This document shows, piece by piece, positions 1 through 6,834 of a stretch of DNA of 6,929 bases; positions within the stretch are counted from its first letter, which is position 1; every line of letters starts with the position of its first letter. The stretch spans positions 1 to 6,929 of the forward strand of contig JAUWKW010000077.1 in NCBI GenBank assembly GCA_030614035.1. The letters run 5' to 3'. The notes beneath the pieces are model-generated. The model did not search any database, had not been told where the DNA came from, and saw only the letters and a program-made list of their open reading frames with translations. The translations under genes and the position numbers were made by a program. The DNA comes from Chromatiales bacterium. Its GTDB lineage: Bacteria > Pseudomonadota > Gammaproteobacteria > Steroidobacterales > GCA-2729495.

Positions 1-806
1 GCCGCCCCGGATAACACCGGGTGGGTAATGTAAGCGACGACTCTGGTGGCTCCCTGTTCTTGTAAAACCTGTGCCGCCTGGCACAGCGTGCCGGCAGTGT
101 CGACCATGTCGTCGATCATGACACAGTGCTTACCGCTGACCTCGCCGATGATATTCATAACCTTGGATTCGTTCGCCCGCGGGCGCCGTTTATCGATGAT
201 CGCGAGATCCGCATCGTCGAGCCGCTTTGCCAATGCCCGGGCGCGTATCACGCCACCGACATCCGGTGAAACCACGACCATGTCGTTAGAGGATTCTTTT
301 TTCCAGGCATCGCCCAACAACACCGGCGATGCGTAGACGTTATCTACCGGGATCGAAAAAAAGCCCTGAATCTGGTCTGCATGCAAGTCTACCGTCAGCA
401 ACCTGTCTATGCCGGCGCCCGAGATCATGCCTGCGACCAGTCGCGCGGTGATTGGCACGCGTGCCGCACGCGGTCGGCGGTCCTGGCGCGCATAGCCGAA
501 ATACGGCATCACCGCGGTAATCCGCGTTGCCGAGGCGCGGCGGCAGGCATCGGCCATGACCAGCAGTTCCATCAGGTTGTCGTTGACTGGTGGGCAAGTC
601 GACTGGATGATGAATATATCCCGGCCCCGGATGTTCTCCAGGATCTCGATGTTGACTTCGCCGTCACTGAAGCGGCCCACCTGGATTTTGGCCAGGGGCA
701 AAGTCAGGTGACGCGCAATCCGGTGCGCGAGTTCCGGGTTGGCATTCCCGGAAAAAATCGCCACGTTCGGCAACACAAGTTCGGATTCAGCGTTCACTGC
801 CTGCAT
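1..806 (-). CDS. prs: Ribose-phosphate pyrophosphokinase (PRPP synthetase), 3' end cut off by window edge
   Basis: This gene makes PRPP from ribose 5-phosphate and ATP in the cytoplasm, for purine, pyrimidine, NAD, histidine and tryptophan synthesis. The 268 visible residues align with bacterial PRPP synthetase throughout. Seen motifs are GRFSDGE (44-50), the segment [10 protein letters not shown] (101-110), [11 protein letters not shown] (140-150, with the catalytic-region His142), KRRPRAN (206-212) and the PRPP-binding loop DDMVDTAGT (232-240). About 45 to 60 C-terminal residues should lie beyond the left edge, given the usual length near 315. The ATG at 806 is the first start after an in-frame TGA nine bases upstream. 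It gives an N terminus about 11 residues longer than E. coli Prs. No good Shine-Dalgarno is visible, only GAAG directly before ATG. The gene follows tRNA-Gln by 19 bases and is probably transcribed with it. Identity is certain; a start a few codons later (GTG codons) remains possible. Confidence 0.97.
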   Translation of the reverse strand, partial: MQAVNAESELVLPNVAIFSGNANPELAHRIARHLTLPLAKIQVGRFSDGEVNIEILENIRGRDIFIIQSTCPPVNDNLMELLVMADACRRASATRITAVMPYFGYARQDRRPRAARVPITARLVAGMISGAGIDRLLTVDLHADQIQGFFSIPVDNVYASPVLLGDAWKKESSNDMVVVSPDVGGVIRARALAKRLDDADLAIIDKRRPRANESKVMNIIGEVSGKHCVMIDDMVDTAGTLCQAAQVLQEQGATRVVAYITHPVLSGA

Positions 807-825
807 CTTCGTTCACATGCTTGTC

Positions 826-900
826 TGGCTGGGGTGGCAGGATTCGAACCTGCGGTACACGGGATCAAAACCCGATGCCTTACCACTTGGCTACACCCCA
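826..900 (-). tRNA. tRNA-Gln (anticodon TTG)
   Basis: The minus strand folds into a full cloverleaf of 75 nt including an encoded CCA. The acceptor stem is TGGGGTG paired with CACCCCA, with the U1-A72 pair typical of bacterial tRNA-Gln. The D stem is GCC/GGC, the anticodon loop is TTTTGAT with anticodon TTG (plus-strand 866-868), the variable loop has 5 nt, and the T arm is GCAGG-TTCGAAT-CCTGC. It reads CAA and, by wobble, CAG. The top pair of the anticodon stem (27-43) is a U-U mismatch. A tRNA-Gln directly before prs is a known arrangement in gammaproteobacteria. Confidence 0.97.
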
Positions 901-970
901 GTAGTCAAAACGTCAGCCCAAAGCAGCGGGCTTGCCGGGATATCGCACCAATCCGGGCCAGGCGCGGGGT

Positions 971-999
971 ATTGTGCGGGGGGGTGTGGGGACTGTCAA
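971..999 (-). promoter_or_regulatory. Sigma70-type promoter for tRNA-Gln and prs
   Basis: On the minus strand a perfect -35 box TTGACA (999-994) is followed by a 17-base spacer containing a run of seven C and a -10 box CACAAT (976-971, four of six matches). Transcription should start near 964, leaving a leader of roughly 63 nt before the tRNA. The stretch between -10 and start (ACCCCGCGCC) is GC-rich, as in stable-RNA promoters under stringent control. That regulation is an inference. The promoter begins 35 bases past the lolB stop and no terminator is visible between, so lolB read-through may add to it. Confidence 0.7.
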
Positions 1000-1034
1000 A
1001 CCTCGGCGGCGACGCACGGTCTGCCGCTACGTTC

Positions 1035-1631
1035 TTAAAGGTCCCAGCTATCGATCACGAGACGCAGTCGGGCATTTGCCTTTTCCATCGCCATCTTGCC
1101 CGGCAACAAAAAATCCCCCGCCTCGACAAACCGCTGGTATGACACCGTCCAGCCGTTCTGCTCCAATCCGGATAGCCGCCCGTCCGCATCGAAGTGTTCG
1201 TGACCCTGATACCGCGGGTCCAGCGTCCCCAGTAACCAGTAGCGCGTGCTTGAAGCCGGAAACCACCAGCCCAGTTGATCGTACAGGAACTGTTCGGCCG
1301 CATCGGGGCCCGAATAACTCAGTTGCTGCTCGCCCGCGCCGTCGATGACCGTCACGGATCCCGGTTCCCACAAAATCTGGTAAGCACCCGCACCAAACGG
1401 GCCGCTGAGCTGGATCGTCGACTGCTCGCCCTCTTGCTGCCAGCTCAGGTTTCCATTCTCGCCACGGGACTCGTAGCGCACGGCAATCCGGCCCCTGAAT
1501 CGCCATGATGAGAGCCCCAGCAAGCGGTCCTGTCGCTCCTGCCAGTCGCCCGACGGCGCCGGCGCCGGCCGCATAGCCGTGCACGCACTGAGCCCGATCA
1601 GCACCGCCAGGATACAGGCGCATCGTTTCAT
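1035..1631 (-). CDS. lolB: Outer-membrane lipoprotein insertion protein LolB
   Basis: LolB is itself an outer-membrane lipoprotein. It takes lipoproteins from the periplasmic carrier LolA and inserts them into the inner leaflet of the outer membrane. The 198-residue product has the usual length of about 200. It starts with a short lipoprotein signal peptide ending in lipobox LSAC, with Cys17 as the lipidated residue and no Asp at +2. The mature part shows the LolB fold signatures: GLSSWRFRGRIAVRY (39-53), a tryptophan-containing strand NLSWQQ (61-66), the SGPFGAGAYQI loop (76-86), GWWFPASSTRYWLLG (121-135) and a C-terminal LRLVIDSWDL strand. Phe79 sits where E. coli mature LolB has the protruding Leu68. 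The ATG at 1631 overlaps the TGA of the upstream TPR gene (ATGA), indicating translational coupling. The reading frame is open further upstream, but a start there would bury the signal peptide. ispE, the usual downstream neighbour, is missing. Confidence 0.95.
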   Translation of the reverse strand: MKRCACILAVLIGLSACTAMRPAPAPSGDWQERQDRLLGLSSWRFRGRIAVRYESRGENGNLSWQQEGEQSTIQLSGPFGAGAYQILWEPGSVTVIDGAGEQQLSYSGPDAAEQFLYDQLGWWFPASSTRYWLLGTLDPRYQGHEHFDADGRLSGLEQNGWTVSYQRFVEAGDFLLPGKMAMEKANARLRLVIDSWDL

Positions 1632-3316
1632 GGGTTGAACCGCAGCACCGTTTCGTTCAGCACGGGGCTGTCCGGGTGTTCCTGCAGTGCCTGGCCCCAG
1701 ATTAGTCCGGCGGCTTCCAGGTCTCCGTGCGCCCACAGCACCTCGCCGAGATGAGCCGAAATTTCCGGGTCCGGCATCAATTCGTGTGCCCGCTCGAGAT
1801 ACGTCAGCGCATCCGGCAGGCGGCCCCGCCGGTACTGCACCCAGCCCATGCTATCGATTATGGCCGCGTTATCGGGATCCAGCTCCAACGCACGCTTGAT
1901 GTAGCGATGGGCTTCCCGGTAACGCCTGGTGCGATTGGCCAGCGTGTAGCCGAGCGCGTTCAACGCCAGCGCACTGTCCGGCGCAATGTCCACGGCACGT
2001 CGAAAGTCGTCGATCGCATCGTCCAGATCGCCGTCAGTCTCGAACAAAGAACCGCGCGCAAGCAGCAATGACTCGGTATTGGGTTTATATAGAAGGGCCC
2101 GGTCATATACCTCCAGCGCTTCTGCCGACCGGTCCATCGAAACCAGCAGCCGAGCCTCGGCCGGCATTATCTCGAAAGCGTGTTTGGGATAAAGCTCGGC
2201 AAACTGCCGCAGATGAATCAGCCCGGTTTCGGGATCCCCCAGTAACGTGTAGGCCTGGCTGATGCTCAACTGCGCCGGAACCAGGAAGCGGCCCGATACA
2301 ATCCGTGCATGCAGTCGAGCGGACTGCATGTAGCGCTGCCGTTCAAACGCGATCCGGCCCAGGTAATAGAAGCTTTCATTGATATTGAAACCTGCCGACA
2401 GCAACTGGCTGTAATTTCGCCATGCGGCGTCCAGCTCCCCGGCCTGCAGGTTGATGATTCCGCGCGTGCGGAGAATTTCCGGTTGGTCTCCATATTGCCC
2501 AGCCAAGCCATCCAGTCGTTCGATTGCCTCCACGGTTTCTCCGGCCGCTGCCAACAGGCGCACATATTCCAGTTCAAGCTCGAGCGATGGGACACGCTCC
2601 AGCAGTTCGTTAATCAGATCCAGCGCCGCAGCCGTCTCGCCGGACAACAACAGCGCCCTGGCCACAGCCACCTGAGCCTGGTTCCAGTCGGGGGCGAGAT
2701 CGAACGCCCGCGATGCGCTCTCGAGCGCAAACTCGGCATCAGCCGCCTGCATTGCCGTGTTGGCCAGGGCCAGCCACGCACCGGGGGCGCTCGAATTGGC
2801 TTCGGTGAAACGTTCCACCAATACCAGCGCACGCCGGGGTTTCCCTTCGCCAGCCAAATCACCGGCGAGAGTCAGATAGTCCGCATCAACGCGTTCCACT
2901 TCCGGCCCGAGTGCAAGGTCATATTGGCGGTAAGCTCGATCGAGATCGTTGAAACGAAAATACAGGCGTCCGAGATAACTGTGAGTGATCGGGTTTTCCG
3001 GGTCCAGCTCTTGCCACCGGTTGGCACTGTTCAGCGCATACGTATCAAAGCCGTAATTGAACGCAAATTCCGTTGACCGACGCGCCAGTTCCGGATCAGT
3101 CGATTCTTCCGCCGCACGCAGATACTCTCGTGCGGCGATCAGAAACTCAGACCGTTCCAGTGCGATTTCAGCCATCAGCAAGTGATAGCTTGCATCGGGT
3201 TCATAGTTGGCGCTCTGACGCGACCCCGTATTGCCGGCACAGCCCCACAACAGCATCAACGTCAGCGCCAACGGAATGCCGCGAGCTTGAAATCTTGTGT
3301 CGAATATTCTGTTCAT
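1628..3316 (-). CDS. TPR-repeat lipoprotein, LbcA-like
   Basis: The product is a 562-residue periplasm-facing lipoprotein. Its N terminus has a positive region, a hydrophobic stretch (14-24) and lipobox LWGC with lipidated Cys26. The rest is helical TPR-type sequence from about 43 to 556. The clearest repeats are near 417-447, 449-483, 485-515 and 517-548, with typical Leu/Gly/Tyr/Ala spacing and repeat-end motifs such as ALELDPDN. Earlier repeats are more diverged. A TPR lipoprotein at this position before lolB corresponds by order to Pseudomonas aeruginosa LbcA. LbcA is the partner that activates protease CtpA for turnover of peptidoglycan-crosslink hydrolases. The same role here is an inference from position and architecture, and general scaffold functions are possible. 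ATG at 3316 is the only usable start after an in-frame TAG upstream, and no Shine-Dalgarno precedes it. A strong inverted repeat ends three bases before the ATG. The stop overlaps the lolB start. Confidence 0.9.
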   Translation of the reverse strand: MNRIFDTRFQARGIPLALTLMLLWGCAGNTGSRQSANYEPDASYHLLMAEIALERSEFLIAAREYLRAAEESTDPELARRSTEFAFNYGFDTYALNSANRWQELDPENPITHSYLGRLYFRFNDLDRAYRQYDLALGPEVERVDADYLTLAGDLAGEGKPRRALVLVERFTEANSSAPGAWLALANTAMQAADAEFALESASRAFDLAPDWNQAQVAVARALLLSGETAAALDLINELLERVPSLELELEYVRLLAAAGETVEAIERLDGLAGQYGDQPEILRTRGIINLQAGELDAAWRNYSQLLSAGFNINESFYYLGRIAFERQRYMQSARLHARIVSGRFLVPAQLSISQAYTLLGDPETGLIHLRQFAELYPKHAFEIMPAEARLLVSMDRSAEALEVYDRALLYKPNTESLLLARGSLFETDGDLDDAIDDFRRAVDIAPDSALALNALGYTLANRTRRYREAHRYIKRALELDPDNAAIIDSMGWVQYRRGRLPDALTYLERAHELMPDPEISAHLGEVLWAHGDLEAAGLIWGQALQEHPDSPVLNETVLRFNP

Positions 3317-3467
3317 TTGGCCGGGCCACAGCCATGCGTCACCGTCCGTGGCCCGGCTACCATAGCAGATGCTGCGCTAATTCCGGCAATCGTCGGGCAG
3401 GAGACGAAATCAAGTTAAACTGTATTGCCAGCGCCGGTAGTCCGCCTCTGAATCAGAGCATCAGTCA
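3317..3467. promoter_or_regulatory. Divergent intergenic region between the TPR lipoprotein gene and prfA
   Basis: This 151-base region must hold outward promoters for both sides. For the minus-strand gene the best candidate is an extended -10, TGC followed by TATGGT (3359-3364), with no good -35. It would start transcription near 3352, inside the inverted repeat. For prfA a weak -10 candidate TAAACT lies at 3416-3421, again without a clear -35. A 6-bp inverted pair GGCAAT (3385-3390) and ATTGCC (3424-3429) is probably chance. hemA, the usual gene here, is absent. Confidence 0.3.
3320..3357. repeat. Perfect 10-bp inverted repeat (hairpin) before the TPR lipoprotein start
   Basis: Arms GCCGGGCCAC (3320-3329) and GTGGCCCGGC (3348-3357) are exact reverse complements, separated by 18 bases. 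In the minus-strand mRNA this would form a GC-rich stem ending three bases before the ATG at 3316, exactly where a ribosome binding site should be. No U-run follows in either direction, so it is not a typical terminator. It may control translation of the TPR-lolB pair or be a protein-binding dyad. The structure is certain; the function is unknown. Confidence 0.75.
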
Positions 3468-4550
3468 GTGAAACAATCCATCGTCGAAAAACTGCAACGT
3501 CTGGTTGCGCGGCAAGAAAAGATCGGCAGCATGCTGTCGGATCCGGAAGTGATAGCCGATCAGGACAAGTTTCGCGATCTGTCGCGGGAATACTCCCGCC
3601 TGGAGCCGGTAGCGAAGTTGTTCACCAGCTACCAGAAAGCCGAGGCGGAACTTGGCGCAGCGCGGGAAATGCTCGATGACAGCGATGCCGAGATTCGGCA
3701 GCTCGGCGAGGAAGAAGCGGTAGCGGTCGAGGCCCAGCTCGTCGAGCTCGAACTCGAGGTAAAAAAACACCTGATACCGCAAGATCCGCACGATGACAGC
3801 AATATTTTTCTCGAAATTCGGGCGGGTACCGGCGGCGACGAAGCAGCGCTGTTTGCGGGAGACTTGTTTCGCATGTATATGCGCTATTCCGAGCAGCAAA
3901 ACTGGAAAACCGAAGTGCTCAGCCAGCATGAAGGCGAGCACGGCGGCTACAAGGAAGTCATCAGCAAGATCGACGGTCGTGGCGCCTACTCGCGGCTGAA
4001 ATTCGAGTCCGGTGCACACCGGGTGCAACGGGTACCGGAAACCGAGTCCCAGGGGAGAATTCATACCTCGGCCTGCACCGTTGCAGTGCTGCCAGAAGCC
4101 GAATCCATTGACGAAATAGAGGTCAACTCGGCAGACGTCCGGGTGGATACCTACCGAGCTTCCGGTGCCGGCGGCCAGCATGTGAACAAAACGGATTCCG
4201 CCGTGCGGCTTACGCACCTGCCCAGTGGCATCGTGGTCGAGTGCCAGGACGAAAGATCGCAGCATAAAAACCGCGCCAGGGCGATGTCCCTGCTGCAGGC
4301 CAAACTGCTCGATGTAGAGCAGCAGAAGCAAATATCCGAGCAAGCCGAGCAGCGGCGCAACCTGGTTGGCAGCGGAGATCGTTCGCAGCGTATACGAACT
4401 TACAACTTTCCCCAGGGCCGGGTCACAGATCACCGCATTAACCTGACGCTCTACAAGCTGGAAGCGATTTTGCAAGGCGGGATCGACACGATCATTGAGC
4501 CATTGATTAGCGAACACCAGACCGACCAGATGGCCACACTGGAAAACTAA
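3468..4550 (+). CDS. prfA: Peptide chain release factor 1 (RF1)
   Basis: RF1 ends translation at UAG and UAA codons on the ribosome. The 360-residue product has the standard length. It shows the N-terminal helical domain (about 1-100), the core signature [22 protein letters not shown], the stop-codon recognition tripeptide P190-E191-T192 in [16 protein letters not shown], and the catalytic G235-G236-Q237 in GAGGQHVN. These lie two residues after the E. coli positions. The PxT tripeptide (rather than SPF) separates it from RF2. The start is GTG at 3468: an in-frame TAG lies 30 bases upstream (3438-3440) and there is no ATG between. The Shine-Dalgarno is weak (AGAG about 10 bases upstream). hemA usually precedes prfA and prmC, which methylates the GGQ glutamine, usually follows; neither is here. 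Instead a cysteine synthase-like gene starts 5 bases after the TAA. Confidence 0.98.
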   Translation: MKQSIVEKLQRLVARQEKIGSMLSDPEVIADQDKFRDLSREYSRLEPVAKLFTSYQKAEAELGAAREMLDDSDAEIRQLGEEEAVAVEAQLVELELEVKKHLIPQDPHDDSNIFLEIRAGTGGDEAALFAGDLFRMYMRYSEQQNWKTEVLSQHEGEHGGYKEVISKIDGRGAYSRLKFESGAHRVQRVPETESQGRIHTSACTVAVLPEAESIDEIEVNSADVRVDTYRASGAGGQHVNKTDSAVRLTHLPSGIVVECQDERSQHKNRARAMSLLQAKLLDVEQQKQISEQAEQRRNLVGSGDRSQRIRTYNFPQGRVTDHRINLTLYKLEAILQGGIDTIIEPLISEHQTDQMATLEN

Positions 4551-4555
4551 ACAAC

Positions 4556-5572
4556 ATGAATCATCCAGGATTCGATTCGCTGACGGACTGCATCGGCAAC
4601 ACGCCGCTAATGCGTCTAAATCATGCCTCGGACGAACCCCGGTGCGAGATTCTCGGCAAAGCCGAGTTCATGAATCCCGGCGGATCGGTCAAAGACCGGG
4701 CAGCGCTTGGGATTGTGCGGGACGCTGAAAGAAGTGGCCTGCTCAAACCCGGTGGTATCGTCGTTGAGGGTACGGCTGGCAATACCGGCATAGGGCTCGC
4801 GGTTGTCGGCAATTCCCTGGGCTACGAAACCGTGATCGTCATGCCCGACAACCAAAGCAAAGATAAAATCGACACGCTGAAATCGTACGGGGCTGATGTG
4901 CGGCTGGTGCCGGCCGTACCCCTGAAAGACCCCAATCATTTCATCCACCAGTCCGAAAGACTGGCCGAGGAACTCAACGAATCGTCACAACACGGGGCTG
5001 TTTGGGCAAACCAGTTCAATAACACCGCCAATCGTGACTTCCATGCAGCAACGACCGGGCCGGAAATCTGGGAACAAACGCAGGGTAGTGTTGATGCCTT
5101 CATCTGTTCAGTTGGCACCGGGGGAACGCTGGCAGGCGTTGCCCAGGCGCTGAAAGCCCGTCGACCGGACATCACGATCGGGTTGGCGGACCCGACCGGT
5201 TCAGCACTCTATAACTATTACAAAAACGGTGAACTGAAGATCGAGGGCAGCTCGATCAGCGAAGGAATTGGCAATTCGCGAATCACCGACAATCTCGAAG
5301 GCACGCCGATCGACGTCCCGTACCAGATTCCGGACCAGGAATCGGTCCCGCTGGTCTACGACATGATCCGCCATGAGGGACTGTCGCTCGGCGGGTCCAG
5401 CGGAGTCAATGTTGCCGGCGCCATCCGCCTGGCCAGGGAACTCGGTCCCGGGCATGTCATTGTTACACTGTTATGCGACTCCGCGATGCGTTACCGCCAG
5501 CGATTGTTCAACCGCGAGTATCTGGCTGAACACGGACTTGAGTTGCCGGACTGGCTGAACCTGGACGACTGA
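4556..5572 (+). CDS. Cysteine synthase family PLP enzyme (CysK/CBS fold type II)
   Basis: This is a cytoplasmic fold-type II PLP enzyme, probably O-acetylserine sulfhydrylase, which makes cysteine from O-acetylserine and sulfide. The 338 residues include the N-terminal IGNTPLMRL (13-21), the PLP lysine K46 in GGSVKDRAA, the substrate loop TAGNTG (73-78), the phosphate-binding loop SVGTGGTLAG (185-194) and GLSLGGSSGVNVAGA (275-289). The substrate loop has Ala where classical CysK has Ser (TSGNTG). Near the C terminus CDSAMRY (308-314) resembles the PDSVRNY region of cystathionine beta-synthase more than the PSSGERY of CysK. There is no C-terminal CBS regulatory domain. It belongs to the branch that also contains yeast mitochondrial Mcy1-type proteins, so the exact substrate is uncertain and cystathionine beta-synthase activity is possible. 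It starts 5 bases after prfA, so the two are likely co-transcribed. It converges on the gamma-lyase-type gene. Confidence 0.9.
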   Translation: MNHPGFDSLTDCIGNTPLMRLNHASDEPRCEILGKAEFMNPGGSVKDRAALGIVRDAERSGLLKPGGIVVEGTAGNTGIGLAVVGNSLGYETVIVMPDNQSKDKIDTLKSYGADVRLVPAVPLKDPNHFIHQSERLAEELNESSQHGAVWANQFNNTANRDFHAATTGPEIWEQTQGSVDAFICSVGTGGTLAGVAQALKARRPDITIGLADPTGSALYNYYKNGELKIEGSSISEGIGNSRITDNLEGTPIDVPYQIPDQESVPLVYDMIRHEGLSLGGSSGVNVAGAIRLARELGPGHVIVTLLCDSAMRYRQRLFNREYLAEHGLELPDWLNLDD

Positions 5573-5580
5573 TCAGGCAG

Positions 5581-6738
5581 CTACGGCGCCAGAGCTTGCT
5601 CCAGGTCGCCAATCAGGTCATCGACGTGTTCGATGCCAAGCGATAAACGAATCAGGTTGTCGTTTATGCCCAGTTCCCTGCGCTGCTCAGCCAGTATGTT
5701 CGAATGGCTCATCGTTGCCGGATGTCCAACCAGGCTTTCCACGCCGCCCAGACTTTCCGCCATCGTGAACACTTGCAGCTTTTCCAGGACGTCGCCGACC
5801 GCGGTCAGATCGCCATCCAGCTGAAAGCTGACCACTCCGCCAAAGCCGTCCATCTGGCTGCGCGCCAACGCATGTTGTGGGTGGCTGGACAGACCGGGAT
5901 ACCTGACGAGCTGCACGCGCTCATGCATTTCCAGCCACGCCGCGACGGCTTGCGCGTTGGTTTCATGGCGCTCCATGCGTAAGGCCAGCGTTTTAATCCC
6001 CCGCAGCACGAGATAGGCGTCGAAAGGCCCCGCCACACCGCCGACACCACTGGTGATGGCCGCGATTCGCTGACCCAGCTCCGGGTCAGCAACGACGTTG
6101 ATGCCGCCGAGGGCATCGGAATGGCCACCCAGGTACTTGGTCGATGAGTGCATGACGATGTCGCAATCCCGTTCCAGCGGCCGCTGGAGAATCGGGCTGG
6201 CAAAGGTATTGTCGACGCAGACGAGCACATCGTGACGGTGCGCAAGCTCCGCTATGGCCGCCAGATCCACGACGTCCAGCAATGGGTTGGTCGGCGTTTC
6301 CAGCCAGATCAGCCGAGTTTCCGGGCGCAGCAGCGACTCGACTTGCTGCAAATCGAAAAAATCGACGAACGTAAAATCCAGTCCGGCCGAGTGGCGCCGA
6401 ATCTGGTTGAACAGCCGCAACGTACCGCCGTAGATTCCCTGTTGGGTGATCACGTGGCTGCCGGCTTCCAGTAACTCCAGCACTGCCGCTGTTGCCGCCA
6501 TTCCCGACGCGTAGGCAAATCCGCGCACGCCACCCTCAAGTTCTGCGATACAGCGCTCGAGTGCCGCGCGGGTTGGGTTTCCGCCGCGCGAATAGGCATA
6601 TTCGCCAGCCTGGCCGAACGCCTCGTGCTCGAACGTCGTACTCGTATAGATCGGCGGCATGACTGCGCCGGTCGCCGGGGCGGTTGTCTGCCCGGCATGA
6701 ATGCACAGTGTTTCGAGTTTTTTCCCGGAATTGCTCAT
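5581..6738 (-). CDS. Cystathionine gamma-lyase / gamma-synthase family PLP enzyme
   Basis: This is a fold-type I Cys/Met-metabolism PLP enzyme of 385 residues, the usual length. It acts in the cytoplasm on cystathionine or O-acyl-homoserine. Seen motifs are YSRGGNPTR (49-57), the active-site loop tyrosine Y103 in GIYGGTLRLF, ETPTNPLL (147-154), D176 in VDNTFASP (PLP ring nitrogen partner), the PLP lysine K201 in SSTKYLGGHSDALGG, and MAESLGGVESLVGHPATMSH (326-345). Glu328 is at the position of the specificity glutamate of yeast cystathionine gamma-lyase (Glu333) and MetB, which argues against a MetC beta-lyase. Choosing between lyase (cystathionine to cysteine) and synthase (cystathionine from an O-acyl-homoserine and cysteine) is not possible from motifs. 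The neighbouring CysK/CBS-like gene makes reverse transsulfuration plausible. The start at 6738 gives the family's usual N terminus (LETLCIHAGQ). The ribosome site is weak. The two stop codons are 8 bases apart. Confidence 0.93.
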   Translation of the reverse strand: MSNSGKKLETLCIHAGQTTAPATGAVMPPIYTSTTFEHEAFGQAGEYAYSRGGNPTRAALERCIAELEGGVRGFAYASGMAATAAVLELLEAGSHVITQQGIYGGTLRLFNQIRRHSAGLDFTFVDFFDLQQVESLLRPETRLIWLETPTNPLLDVVDLAAIAELAHRHDVLVCVDNTFASPILQRPLERDCDIVMHSSTKYLGGHSDALGGINVVADPELGQRIAAITSGVGGVAGPFDAYLVLRGIKTLALRMERHETNAQAVAAWLEMHERVQLVRYPGLSSHPQHALARSQMDGFGGVVSFQLDGDLTAVGDVLEKLQVFTMAESLGGVESLVGHPATMSHSNILAEQRRELGINDNLIRLSLGIEHVDDLIGDLEQALAP

Positions 6739-6804
6739 CGCGCTCGTTGATCGTTGACCCCGGTCCCGGCAGACCCGCCACTCGGTTTGCCTCCCACCAC
6801 AGGA

Positions 6805-6834
6805 TAGACCGGAAAACCCGCTAAATGCGGTCTA
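6805..6834. repeat. 7-bp dyad at the gamma-lyase promoter, candidate operator
   Basis: TAGACCG (6805-6811) and CGGTCTA (6828-6834) are exact reverse complements with 16 bases between them. The arm centres are 23 bp apart, close to two DNA turns. The right arm abuts the candidate -10 box and the left arm falls at about +16 to +22 of the minus-strand transcript. Since the right arm would not be transcribed, a protein-binding site on DNA is more likely than an RNA hairpin. No known consensus (such as MetJ boxes) is recognised. Confidence 0.45.

Noticed and set aside
915..932. AGCCC/GGGCT hairpin in the leader before tRNA-Gln as a regulatory element
   Set aside because: A 5-bp stem with an 8-base loop is expected by chance in GC-rich sequence, and no terminator or known leader motif accompanies it.
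1006..1027. GCGGC/GCCGC inverted pair after the lolB stop as a terminator
   Set aside because: The stem has only 5 bp with a 12-base loop, and no T-run follows on the minus strand.
739..1038. A 99-codon plus-strand frame containing GWQDSNLRYTGSKPDALPLGYTP
   Set aside because: This peptide is the translated complement of the tRNA-Gln gene, a well-known false protein in annotations.
1632..1736. In-frame upstream extension of lolB by 35 codons
   Set aside because: It overlaps the TPR gene and would place the lipoprotein signal peptide inside the protein. The ATGA overlap start at 1631 fits.
3465..4517. A 350-codon open frame on the minus strand opposite prfA
   Set aside because: prfA is unmistakable on the plus strand with all motifs. 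The antisense frame shows no recognisable domain and is a by-product of codon composition.
6739..6827. SAM or other sulfur-related riboswitch in the leader of the gamma-lyase-type gene
   Set aside because: The 89-base leader lacks the stems and conserved cores of SAM riboswitch classes I could recognise.
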